Positions 46,282-58,632 of a stretch of DNA of 64,000 nucleotides are shown piece after piece. The stretch lies in NCBI GenBank assembly GCA_027943335.1, contig BSBK01001158.1, forward strand, positions 186,001 through 250,000, given 5' to 3'. A model generated the notes under the pieces. The model made no database searches and had not been told where the DNA came from. It saw nothing but the letters and a program-made list of their open reading frames with translations. A program made the position numbers and the translations under genes. Positions within the stretch are counted from its first letter, which is position 1; each line of letters opens with the position of its first letter. Source of the stretch: Chamaecyparis obtusa (taxonomy: Eukaryota; Streptophyta; Pinopsida; Cupressales; Cupressaceae).

Positions 46282-49200
46282 TGTTGGTAAACAAATTTTT
46301 CTTTGTGGAATTATCTTCAAAACTGACCCCATGTACCTTGTTTGCAATGACAATTGTGCCAACATTTGGATAGATTGAAATCGGATCACTATTAGATTGC
46401 AATCTTCCTCTATGTTTGAGAGGGGCAACTCCCTCATATGATATTGGAATTTAGGATTTTTGTGTTCTTTTAACCAGAAAGTACATAAAGGAGAAAACAT
46501 TAAACTAAGACAAGATAAACAAAGAAATCCTAGTGATAGACATGCGAATACCAAATAGGATTCTAGAACTGATAATGATTATAAAGGGGTATTTAGCACA
46601 GAATGCAACAATGACAATGAGTACATAGAAAACCCTGACATGTGAAAAGATACACTATCCTTGTACATTCACATCAAGATACTAGGAAATGAATTTCTTT
46701 CATCATATCAATTGCATGGATTAGAAAGACTGTGATTTCACCATTAGATAAAAAATTACCAACTTAACATACGAGAAGTAAACAATAATAACTAATGAAC
46801 ACATTTGAGACATATGACTAAATGCATTCACATTATTTCTTTAAAGATATACAACTTCAAATATAGTTATGTACTTAGTGCAAACTCTAAAGAAATTTCT
46901 CCATAGTTCTTCTCTTTAAAAAAAATTATCTCCCCCCCTCCCCTTTTCACATTGTAAATGAGCTTGTATTTATATACTCTTATTGTAACTGAATTCTCGG
47001 GTTAGTAACTACCCAAGTTAGAGTGTAGAGGTTTTTATTCTTGTCTTCTCCAAACAAATCTAACTTTTACAAAAATGGAAGCTAGATCTTAACAATTAAC
47101 AAAATAAAAGTCAAAATCCTAACTCACATTTTACACTAAGTGATACAAGTCACTTTTACCATAGGGTAATTAAAAACCTTACAACAAGATATACCAAAAT
47201 ACTAACTTTTCCAAAGTAGCCATCCACCTACATCCATATGTCAACAATTGTAGTTATCCCGAATGAAAACTTCTCAAGAGAAATTTGTTTGGAATCAAAT
47301 ACCAACTTTCCTTTAATGTTTATGCTTTCAATTTGTACTCCATTCTGTCCCCTTTCTATGAAGCATTTTACTTCATTCAATAAGATGTCGTCTTGAGAGG
47401 TCATTGGATAAACATATAGGATGCTATATATCTTACGACTCCTCATTTTGTGACCTAATGTTAGAAACTTTCCACACTTAGAATCACTAGTAATCTTATC
47501 AAGAGCATCAACAACTACCGACTCAATACTCTCCCACAAAGAAACAAATAAAAATCAATTTGCTTGTTAGGACATCATCCTTTATTGTCACCCTAACAAT
47601 TTTTATAGTGTTGTATTCTGGTGTTCATAACTTTACACCTAAGAATATTTGGACAATCACTTCGATGAGAATGTAGAAAACTAGGATAGCAAAAACATAT
47701 CCAAAATTTAGAAACATCCAATGGTGCAATGTTATGGACCCATATCGAAACCCAATTTAACTCCATGTCAACAGTGAAGGAGAGATTTGGTTTGGTGCCT
47801 ACCCATTTGTATTATTAAATATTAGCATGTGCTCGATAGCTCTTGATTTATTAAAAGCCATCGAGAGCTTCTTGAACAATCTCTTTTGTTCTCATCCCAA
47901 CATCATTGCAGTCCACTTGTCAAACACTATAGGAATTGATAACCATCTTCAAGTTAGTTTAATGACTAACTTTATTATCAATGAATGTATCATCTTTTTA
48001 TTAACTTTAGAAGGTTTTCTAATTTGTCAATATCAAGAGTTGGCTAGATAGTTAACTAAATCCATTTTTGGGATATTTGATGGCAAACCATATTAGATGC
48101 ACTCATTTGGAATCTCGGGCACTTTAGGAAGTTGTCAAACTTACCGAATCGACCTTCCTTTCTTTTTGTCAAACATTGTGAAAACCATTCCCATTTCTTG
48201 TTTCTGGCTTCTGTATTTCCCATCATGTCTACCATATCCTTTCATGTAGATCCATTTTTTGTATACTTTGCAATCACTGCATTTTCTGAGATTGCATTTC
48301 TTAGAGGCAATTACTTTTCTACCTTAAAATGAATTTCAACAAATTTTACAATAGCTGCAATTTTGAGGAGGCATTCCTTTGTAATCTCTTATTAAAGAAG
48401 CTAGAGAAAATTGTTTATATTTTCACATTTTGCACCCATGTCTACTATTACTAATTGCACGTGATAGACATTTTAAGATTTATGTTAAATGGGTATTATG
48501 TCTATCAATGGGTTGTCTTAAAGATTCCTACCACTGACATTCATAACTTGGACAGGCCTTGCTTGCAATGACACATCTCTTGGAGGAATTCTTTAAAACA
48601 TTTCACGTGCATCAAGAGTTATCTCCAGCATATGCAAAGAGCAACAAATTTGAAAGATGCTAGCATACTTACCAATCACCACATCCATCATGCTTTTCCA
48701 TTTCAAATGAACACTCAATGAACATTGTTTGGTTGTCCATCACTATTCCTCTCTTAGGCATTTAAGAAAACATTTACCATGCTTACTATGTGAACAATAT
48801 TTTTTCAGATGGAATCAAAAGCTCATTGGGATAATAATGATTAGTGTGTCATTTATATGCTTCCCGACTGCATATATGTTGACCATGGTATTATACTTGT
48901 CATATTGACAAGAATATTTTCTATTGCCAATCACAATTTTGTAAAAGTTTGTAACTCATTATGAATTGATATACATTTCCTATGTTGTCATATCTCATCC
49001 TTGATGAGTAGAAGACTCCTTCGTTGCCCAACATCGGGTGATTGTGTTCTCAATTGCCTTCATGTGTTCTCAAAATTGCCAAGAGGGTAGTTACGAGTTT
49101 CTTGAAACATGGCTTTCAAAACCAAATTAGTTAAGAGGTTAAGATTCGAGATTTGAGTTTGGGTTGGGATTTTGATTTGGAAATCTTTGCAAGATTAGGA

Positions 49201-50997
49201 TTAGGGAAAAATTTTGGGAACAAGTTAAGATCTTAACTCTTAACTCGTTAGAGGTTAAGATGTTGACCAAAAGTTGGGATGTTGACAAAAAAAATGGGGA
49301 AAAGTCGGGATCCCAACTCTTAAATTTTTAGGAAGTTGGGATTCCAATTTTAAAAATTAGAAATGTAGGACGGAACTGGTGAATATCCGAAGGTTTTGGG
49401 AATATGAGTGTTGGAAACTACAATTAAAACAATTGTTATATTGGCATTGATGTCAAACCTTAACTGGTAAGACAGTTGCTATCTAGGAGAGTATCATATC
49501 TTTTGATTTGAGAATGAGGAGATAAAAAGAGGACCTAAGGAAAGGTTGAGTTATGTGATACTTCAATTGGTACTTTATTAGTTGGAACATTGACAAGGTA
49601 ATGTGTTGTTTACATAGTGAAGAAGAAAGAGTCAAAACATAGGCTTAACCGAGAAAAAGTGAAGAAATCTAGTTTAAGTCGAGTGATGTTAGTGTTGACC
49701 GAGCGATAGTATATGTTGAGAAAATCTAGTGTTGACCAAACATTAGTAATTGTTGAGTGACAAATAATTGTCGAGAAGAAAAATGTTAGCGATGACCGAG
49801 ATACACAGTAATGACCAAGGAGATGAACACAGTATTGACCGAGTGTCAATAATTTACATTTTGAGAAAGAATTGAGAATCCCAGCCGACATAGTTGAATT
49901 CTTGGGATATGTAAAATGTGTTGACATTATTAATTAATGGTATAAAACATTTAATGCATGGTAAATCTTTTTCTTATGATTTCAAAGAGAAGTTTGATGA
50001 TGTATCTAGAAGGAAAAGGAGAACATAATGATGGAAGGATTCGATGAATCTGACCTAAACCTAAGATCTATGGAAGAGATTAAGTGGCAAAAGATTAATC
50101 TACCTGATCAAGGAGGTATAAGATTAACCTAATTGTGAGGTTAGAGACAAGAGAGAAGAAGTTGATGTTATTAACTAATAAGTCTAAGAAGAAGGCTGAA
50201 GGTGAAGCTGTGAAGGAGCTGAACAAAGTTGTTGTGATTGCTTGAAGCAAATTCTGAGCAGATTAGTGATGGAGATGAAAATGAAGGTCAGTCAATAAAT
50301 CAGCATATGTGCGAAGTGGATCTATATTTGCAAATTGAGTTGTATATTTTCATATCAGAACCTACTGTTACTTTCTAACCATTGTATCAATCTAAATCCT
50401 TTAATCAAGGTTGACCTAATAGTCATTCTATAAATCCTTTAATCAAGGTGACATTCTGATGGAAAGTTCTTAAGCCCTCTAACAAGGCCACTCTTAACAG
50501 GGTGATCAAATCATTTAACCAAGTCACATTTAACAGTGTGTATTGTAAACCTTTAATAGGGTTGGCTTTTCATAGAGCTCACTTCAAAAGAGTGAAAATC
50601 AGTAGCATGTTACAAAGTGGTTTTTCCCAAATCGGGTTTCCAGTATAAATCCTAGTGTTATACTTTTGTGAATGTTATTTTGACATGGATGATGTTGAAA
50701 GTTTCATATTCTGCAAGCTATTTACTTTAGGACAGTGGATTGCAAGTTTTATGTTATTGGTATATGCTATAGAGACCGGGTTGAAAGCTGATTAGATCTG
50801 AGATTGTTGAAGAGCTAGAAAGTTGAATTAGTTCACCCCCCCTCTCTGCTCTAAAATCATTCTAACAATGAGATCACCAAAATTTCAATAAATAATGGAC
50901 CATTTTTAAGTCAAAAATTTTAATGTTCCTTTATCCATTTTGACTAAAAAAAAGATAAAATATTGAAATTTTAACTAGGTTAAATATCAGGGCAATA
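46282..50997 (-). repeat. Array LTR 2, interrupted by a copia solo LTR
   Basis: Starts TGTTGGTAAAC and ends ggcaata, a mutated GGCAACA. With the 1,459-bp solo LTR and one TSD copy removed it is about 3.25 kb. TATA box at 46966-46976. Confidence 0.8.
49404..50872 (+). mobile_element. Copia solo LTR (49409-50867) with TSD ATGAG
   Basis: 1,459 bp, TGTTGGAAACTAC to TTCTAACA, with the C-rich end typical of this family. It is flanked by ATGAG at 49404-49408 and 50868-50872. It is full length with no internal sequence, so it is the product of LTR-LTR recombination of a complete insertion. It is related to copia-1 and copia-3 LTRs. Confidence 0.93.
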
Positions 50998-53513
50998 GTT
51001 GACTCTATCTGGGGACAAGGATTGTAAGGGATGTAGAATGATCCCAGAAGTTAAAGGAAGCAGTTCTTTATCACTAGAGTCATAGAGTCATAGGGAAATC
51101 AACAAAGGAGACAACTTACAAATTAACTGGAGAAACTAGAGACAAACCAAAAATGAGAGTAACACAACAAAACTTGAAACAAACTATGTACATGGTAGGT
51201 GACTCCTACCTCTGATAACTCTAGGAAAACTATGTGAAACCATTAACTAGTTGAGGAAAATAAATGCCATGATGAGTTAACAAATGATAACTCTGGAGTA
51301 CCTCTGAACTCAAATGTAGGATCGCTCCTTGAACTCTACTCTTGAGATTCCTGGAATAAGCAACTTCCTTGGGTGAGTTGAAAAATCCAAACAACTATTG
51401 CCCATCAAAACTATATGAATTTAGAACCAAGTCATTTTCTTGTTTCATATCATTGATAACTTCTTTTTGAATGAGATCAGGTATTAGGTTCTCAAGCTCC
51501 TCAATGCAAATCTGATCTTTTGCTCTGTTTGGGAAGACCTCTATTTGGATTTCTTGTGATTGATCATCATGGATCCCTTGACTCTTTTCTGATACCTCGC
51601 ACTATTTGTCTCCCATTGGTATGATTGTGGTTGAACCTTCCAAATAATGGTCTAAATCTAAATGCACATTCCTATCAGACTCGATTTGTGTAAGATGACC
51701 TTCTTCCTTCTATTCCACTTGATCATGCATTTGATCCTTGTCAGAATAAGAAGTAGCGATAACCTTTTCCTTTTTGGTGCACACGTTCTCTAATGAGTCT
51801 ACACACTGAAGTGTACTACTATGATATTGACACTTATGTGAAGAGGGATTCTCTGAATGATCATCACAATTGTATTCCTTATCTCTATATTTTTTAACCT
51901 CCAAATAATAAATCAGTTCTTGAGGTCCCGATTCATTCGTGTGGTAAGATGCCATCTCTATGATATTGTATGCCTCTTGTAAGTAGTGTGATGCATCATG
52001 ACCTTCTATTATTTTAACCACCTCAGGAGAAAAAATATCTTTGGATGTTTGTATCTCATTCAAAAATTATTTATGGCTAGAAGGAAAGGATAATTCACTA
52101 TTAAGAAATCCATTGTCTAAATTATCAAGATGATGATCAAGAGCAATGCTTTTATCGAACTAATCAATCTCTAAAATATCTTTGAAAATATCAATACCAA
52201 TACTTTCCACATCCGATTGTGATAAAGTGGTGTTTCCCATCATCTCCTTTCTACAAGCAATTCTTGTGTCATCCATATTACAATTGTCTTTGTGTATAGG
52301 ATGACTTTCAATGTTGTGATCTAAAATTTGCAACCTTTGCAGTGGAAAACTTTCTACTAACATGTGATGATAACCAACTTCACTAATCTTTTCCTCATCT
52401 TTCACAAGATCATCATGAATCTCTTTACTTAGTGACACATTAGAAAAAGGCATAAATGAGTTCATACCTTGAATTTTATCAACATGTGTTTCTTCTTTAA
52501 TGACCAATGATGGACGAATAGGAACATCTTCTCCACATAGGAAGTCATCCTCTGAAGCATCAAGACACCATGTGGGAATAAAAACAATATGGGATTCACC
52601 TTGATCCATAGTTTTCTTTATCTTCAAACATATGGTGCATACTTGTTTGAGAAACATCTGATATCTCTTCTTCAATCTCATTGGGATCAAGATGATTGAA
52701 TACTTTATCCTGAGTTTTAAAAAAAAATTCAGTGATGTCCAGATACATCAGCATGCCCTTCTTCTTCCTTAGACAATATTTCTTGGCAATCTTTTTAAAC
52801 GGTCGTAACTACCTCATTTTCTTTCATGCATACAATTTCTAATGGATCCTTTCAGATGTTCTATTATCAAGAATATAATTCTCACACTAGTCTTCTTTCT
52901 CAATTTCTTGCAATGTTTGGAGTAAAGAAGGATGCACTTTGTTGGGATCAAGGTGTGCATTACCATAGAAGCTTTTCAAAAACTTAACCTGATTAAGGTC
53001 ACTAAGAGCTCAATTCTGTTGAATAATAGGTGCAGGTGACGGACTACTTTCTTGATCACTATTATCCGGCTTTAATTCACACAAATCATACTTCAAATTA
53101 GAATCTTCTTTATCTTTGCATGTAGAACTTCTTTCTGATGAATTCTTGTTTGTGCGGGAAAGATTAATTATCTTTACCATCTTCTTCGTCGATCTTTTGT
53201 AGAGTTCGAAGTAAAGATGGATGGATCTTTCCTGGATCAAGTCATAAGCCACCATAAAAATTCTTCAAGAAATCAACCTGTATGGGTTCATCAAGAACTT
53301 TCTTTTTCTAATCTGGATAGTACTCATCCTCACTATCACTTTTCACCTTTCCTTTGTACCAAACCATTATCCTGAGCTTGAAACTTCAGATAATGTCATC
53401 AGTATTCAATCTTTCAAATAAAGTCGCCAACCTTCATTATGAATAAGGTGCTTTAAAATTCTGAGGAGTAATGTATACTGGCACTTTGATCCCCAACGGA
53501 ATCGCCAAAAATC
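50998..53513 (-). pseudogene. Array internal region 3: decayed acidic protein of unknown function
   Basis: The start is best preserved here: ATG at 53367 gives MVWYKGKVKSDSEDEYYPD, then a stop, then VDFLKNFYGGL and GKIHPSLLRTLQKIDEED (53290-53190). A second module, VKFLKSFYGNAHLDPNKVHP then SLLQTLQEIE, lies at 52985-52905. Next come open segments 52690-52160 (KEETHVDKIQGMNSF and others) and 52063-51710, the latter with HKCQYHSSTLQCVDSLENVC. The primer site is at 53490-53507. There is no similarity to gag, protease or polymerase that I can see. Confidence 0.62.
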
Positions 53514-56500
53514 TGTTGGTAAACAAATTTGTCACGATGGAATTATCTTCAAAACTGACCCCGTGTGCCCTGTGTAGTGACAACTGTGCCAACATTTGGA
53601 TAGATTGCAATCGGATCACTATCTTATTACAATCTTCCTCTGGATTTGAGAGGGGAAGCTCCCTCATATGATATTGGAATTCAAGATTTTGTGTTCTTTT
53701 AACCAGGAAGTACATAAAGGAGAAAACATAAAACTAAGACAAGATAAACGAAGAAATCCAAGTGATAGACATATGAATACCAAATAGTATTCCATAATTG
53801 ATAATGATTATAAAGGGGTATTTAGCACACAATGCAACAATGACAAAGAGTGGATAGCAAACCCTGACATATGAGAAGATACACTATCCTAGTACACTCA
53901 CATCAAGATACCAGGAAATGAATGTCTTTCATCATATCAATTGCATGGATTAGAAATGTATTTATATACTCCTATTGTAACTAACTTTTCGGGTTATTAA
54001 CTATCCAAGTTAGAGTGTAGATATTGTTATTCATGTCTTTTCCAACCAACTCTAACTTTTACAAAAATGGAAGCTAGATCTTAACTTTTAACAAAATAAA
54101 TGTCAAAATCCTAACTCACATATTACAATAAGTGATACAAGTCACTTTTACCATAAGGTAATTAAAAACCTTACAACAAGATATACCAAAATACTGACTT
54201 TTCCAATGTACCCATCCACCTACATCCATATGTCAACAATTGTAATCATCCCAGATGAAAACTTCTCAAGAGAAACTTGCTCGATCTATAAGTACACACT
54301 ATTATATGGCTTTCAAATTAGAATCAGAGGCCAACTTTCATTTAATGTTTATGTTTTCAATACGTACTCCATTCTATCCCCTTTTTATGAAGCATTTTAT
54401 TTCATTGAGTAAGATGTCTTCAAAAGTCACTGGATAAACATATAGGATGCTATATATCTTACAACTCCTCATTTTGTGACCTAATGTTAGAAACTTTCCA
54501 CACTTAGAATCACCAGTACTCTTCTCAAGAGCATCATCAACTACAGACTCAATACTCTACAGCAAAGAAAAAAATAACAATCAATTTTCTTGTTAGGACA
54601 TCATCCTTTATTGTCACCCTGACAGTTTTGATAGTGTTGTAGTTTGTTGTTCATAACTTTACACCTAAGAAGATTTGGGCAATCGCTCTCGTGAGACTAT
54701 AGAAACCTAGGATAGCAAAAACATATCCAAAATTTAGAAACATCTCAATGGTGCAATGTTATGGCCCCATATCGCGACCCAATTTGACTACATGTCAACC
54801 GTGAAGGAGAGATTTTGTTTGGTGCCTATCCATTTGTATTATTAAATATTAGCATATGCTCGGTAGCTCTTGATTTATTAAAAGCCATAGAGAACTTCCT
54901 TGAACAATCTCTTTTGTGCTCATCCCAACATCATTACAGTCCACTTGTCGAACACTATAGGAATTTATAACCATCTTCAAGTTTGTTTAATGACTTACTT
55001 TTTTATCAATGAATGTATCATCTTTTTATTAACTTTAGAACGTTTTCTAATTTGCCGATATCAAGAGATGGCTAGACAATTAACTAAATCCATTTTTGGG
55101 ATATTTGATGGCGAACCATATTAGATGCACTCATTTGGGATCAAGGGCACTTTAGGAAGTTGTCAAACTAACCGAATCGACCTTCCTTTCCTTTTGTTAA
55201 ACATTGTGAAAACCATTCCCATTTCTTGTTTCAGGACTATATATTTCCCATCATGTCTACCATATCCTTTCCTGTAGATCCATTTTTGTATACTTCGCAG
55301 TCACTTCATTTTCTAAGACTATATTTCTTAGAGGCATTTAGTTTTCTACCTTAAAATGACTTTCAACAAATTTTACAATAGCTGCAATTCTGAGGAGGCA
55401 TTCCTTTGTAACCTCTTAATGTTAAACAGGTATTATGTCTGTCGATGGGCTGTCTTAAAGATTCATACCGCTGACATTCATAACTTAGGCAGTCCTTACT
55501 TGCGATGACACATCTCTTTGAGGAATTCTTTAAAACATTTTGTGTGCATCGAGAGTCTCCGGTATATGCAAAGAGCAACAAATTGGAAAGATGCCAGCAT
55601 ACTTACCAATCACCACATCCATCATGCTTTTCCATGTCGGACTAACACTCAATGAACATTGTTTTGTTGTCCATCACTATTCCACTCTTCGGCATTTAAG
55701 AAAACATTTACCATGCTTACTATGTGCACAATATTTTATCAAATGGAATCAAATTCTCATTGGGACAATAATGATTAGTGTGTCCTTTCTGTGCTGCCTG
55801 ACTACGTATACGTTGACCATGGTATTAAAGCTGACATATTAACAGGAATATTTTCTATTGCCAATTACAATTTTTCAAAAGTTTGCAACTCATTATGAAT
55901 TGCCATACATTTCCTTTGTTATCAGATCTCATCCTCCATGAGTGGAAGACTCCTTCATTGCCCAACATCGGGTGACTATGTTCTGAAATACCTTCATGTG
56001 TTCTACCAAGAGGGTAGTTACGAGTTTCTTGAAACATGGCTTTCAAAACCAAATTAGTTAAGAGGTTAAGATTTGAGATTTGAGTTTGGGTTGGGATTTT
56101 GATTTGGAAATCTTTGCAAGGTTAATATTAGGGCAAACTTTTGGAAATAGGTTAAGATCTTAACTCTTAACTTGTTAGAGGTTAAGATGTTGACCAAAAG
56201 TTTGGATGTTGACTGTAAAATGGGGAAAAGTTGGGATCCCAACTCTTAACCTTTTAGGAAGTTAGGATTTTGGCTTTTCAATTTTACAAACCAAAACTCC
56301 AACCATTAACTCTCTTATTAAAAGTTAAGATCTTTGTCTTAACTTACAATTTTTTATTTTTAACTTATAATTATTTTCAAAAAATAAATCTCCAACATCA
56401 AATTGACATAACATTTGACTCTGAATTCCAATTTTAAAAGTTTGAAATGCAGGACAAAGCTGGTGAATAGCCAGAGGTTTTGGGAATATGAGATCACCAA

Positions 56501-56618
56501 AATTTCAATAAATAATGAACAAATTTTTAAGTCAAAAATTTTAATATTCCTTTGTCTGTTTTGACTAAAAAAAAGAAAAAGTATTGAAATTTTGACTAGG
56601 TTAAATACCAGAGCAACA
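53514..56618 (-). repeat. Array LTR 3, outermost 5' LTR, with internal deletions
   Basis: Starts TGTTGGTAAAC at 53514 and ends GAGCAACA at 56618. It is 3,105 bp, about 385 bp shorter than LTR 1. One deletion of roughly 240 bp joins gattagaaa to tgtatttatata at 53957. Another of roughly 110 bp lies near 55418. Confidence 0.82.
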
Positions 56619-56698
56619 AGTAGATACCTTCGTATTGTACTATTATTACTTAATATGTAAACTGAGGCACGTCACAAGGTACATTTATATGACATGGT

Positions 56699-57030
56699 TG
56701 TTTTATTTTATTTTTTTTATCGGTAAAAGGCCAAAGCCCTAAAAGTTTTTTATTAATATAAATAATTAATTTACAATGTGACCCCGCTCGCTGCAGGCGC
56801 TGGTAGGAAAGAGCGAGGTTGAGAAAACTTCCAGCCTTGCCCGGGACCATAGGTCCTATACTTATTCAAAAATTACGTGGGCATAACCACGACTCGACAA
56901 TTGTCGAGATTTGTTAAAATACATAGTTCCTGTGGGCATTCCCACGGCTCAAAATCAATCGATGTTTTACTAGAAATACAAGCTTTCAATGGGCATACCC
57001 ACTGCTCGAGAATATCGAGGATTAAAGTTA
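56699..57030 (-). mobile_element. Short LINE-like 3' end fragment with poly(A)
   Basis: On the minus strand the sequence ends in a run of A-rich bases after ttttaccgat (plus strand 56700-56725, tttt...atcgg), like a LINE 3' end. The flanks acatttatatgacatggttg (left) and acatttattacaatgttg (right, near 57029) are similar and could be an old target duplication. Inside, a unit of about 60 bp with gtgggcat.cccac.gctc recurs three times (56878-57010). I see no coding sequence. Confidence 0.5.
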
Positions 57031-58632
57031 CATTTATTACAATGTTGTTTTTAAGGATACAGCTTTATGTTTCAAACAATTAGATCAATAGTTTTGTAGA
57101 ATTTTGTTCTAGGATCTTCAGTAATAGAGTGATTTAGTTGCTTGCTTGGTATTGACCACCATTAATGTACACTCTCTGCTTTTTGTTCTTCGGATGGAAG
57201 AAGTGTCTGTCTTCCATACGATTCTTTATACCTGAAATGCAAGACAAAAGAAACTTCCACCTCCAATGGTTAACCTTCATCAAGCAATAAAAAATAATTC
57301 CATCAACCTGCACTTAATTTCGGTATTTAGGTAGTTTATGATTCTGAATAAAATGATAAAAGAGAATAGGTGCCCAATCAGATTACCTTCAAAAAAGAGT
57401 TTTTATACATGGAAGATAATTCTAAGGTTACATTACTAATTTTGCTTTAGACCATATGACCTTATATCCATATGAAACCAATTATCAATTTAATTGATCA
57501 ATACCTTAATAAAATTAACAATAGAAGCCAAAATAATAGTTATACTTCTAACATTATTTACCTCTTACTCCTATCATCATAACAAGAAGGATATAAACCT
57601 TATATATGTTTAGAGTATTTTTAACCTCTTAGTCTGCTTCACTTTCTTGGTGGAAATTTCTTTAAAGAGATGTGTTGAATGCATCTCCATCCTTGAAAAA
57701 TCCAATCTAACAGAAGTTTAAAATTATATAATAAGCACCAGCTAATACTTGAATATATATTTGCATAAGGATACGTTCCCAGAACTGAAGGAACGGCTTC
57801 GACTATGAATGGCTGAAACCATTTGCAGAATTGCTAGTACTGATGGAAGTGGATCTTATTCTCAAAATATATATTTAGACTATTATATATATACATATAG
57901 AAATGCCCTGTTCTGAGACTCAATTCCTCCTAGCAGTGTATACAGGGTCTGTATTCAATTGTCCACGTAGATAATTTTGTTTGCTTGAATCAAAAAATGT
58001 AAAGAAGCCAATCTTGCACCAGGGAACATAACTACGTCGATTGAAAATACAGTTTCTACGAACCCAGTGTGGTAAACAGGGCATTCCGGATAAATCTACT
58101 AAAGGACATTCAATTTTTTGATTACTTGTGACCCGAATTTGGACGGATCCTACCAAATAAGACTATTTGAAATTCTCTGATAAGCCATTAATAATTTATT
58201 ACAAACCTATGCCAGATGAGGGTGCCTTATAGAATTGGACATAGTTCATCTAGTGAGTACAGAAAGTAAGGTAAAAACCATCTTAGCTTCCTTAAACATG
58301 TCTCTAAATAATAGCAACCTGAATTAGAATAAAAAGCATCTTTCTAACCTGTTTAGAGCTAAAAGGAGGGAAATTAAGATATTCCACAAACATGGGTACT
58401 AATCCATAATGCATACAGTATATATACACATACACCGAGTTGTAACAAATTATCCAAAAAGCCTTTCTGACTGATAAGACTACCATACAACCAAAAGTGT
58501 CCACTTTCCTATATACCCTAAAAACTATTAACAGAACTTCAAAGATTGTTTCGAATGTTGGCTACCTTACTAAACATAAGATAACTATACAGACTAAGAC
58601 CATAGTATTTAAATGAGCCCTCCTGTCCGATC
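57031..58632. other. Intergenic DNA without recognised features
   Basis: No convincing coding sequence or LTR structure is seen. There is a short AT dinucleotide-rich stretch at 57865-57900. A 78-codon frame at 57920-58156 (minus) has a protein-like composition, but I find no motif in it. Confidence 0.5.

Larger units (their letters stand above)
36588..56618 (-). mobile_element. Head-to-tail array of a non-autonomous long-LTR element (three internal regions, four LTRs)
   Basis: Landmarks recur at a period of about 6 kb: the word gatgacacatctct lies near 36617, 42605, 48568 and 55503. Each unit is an LTR (start TGTTGGTAAAC, end GGGCAACA) followed by an internal region of about 2.5 kb with a tRNA-like primer site at its right edge, all on the minus strand. 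Adjacent units share one LTR. The leftmost LTR is truncated. Copies differ by roughly 10% in a 200-bp sample compared by eye, so this is not a simple assembly duplicate. No polymerase, protease or integrase is present. Unequal LTR recombination between adjacent or allelic copies is the likely origin. Confidence 0.85.

Noticed and set aside
36588..56618. Assembly duplication as the cause of the array
   Set aside because: Units differ by about 10%, have private deletions, and only one carries the solo LTR.
57920..58156. 78-codon minus-strand frame near an AT-rich stretch as an exon
   Set aside because: No motif, no splice partner that I can defend, and only one short frame.
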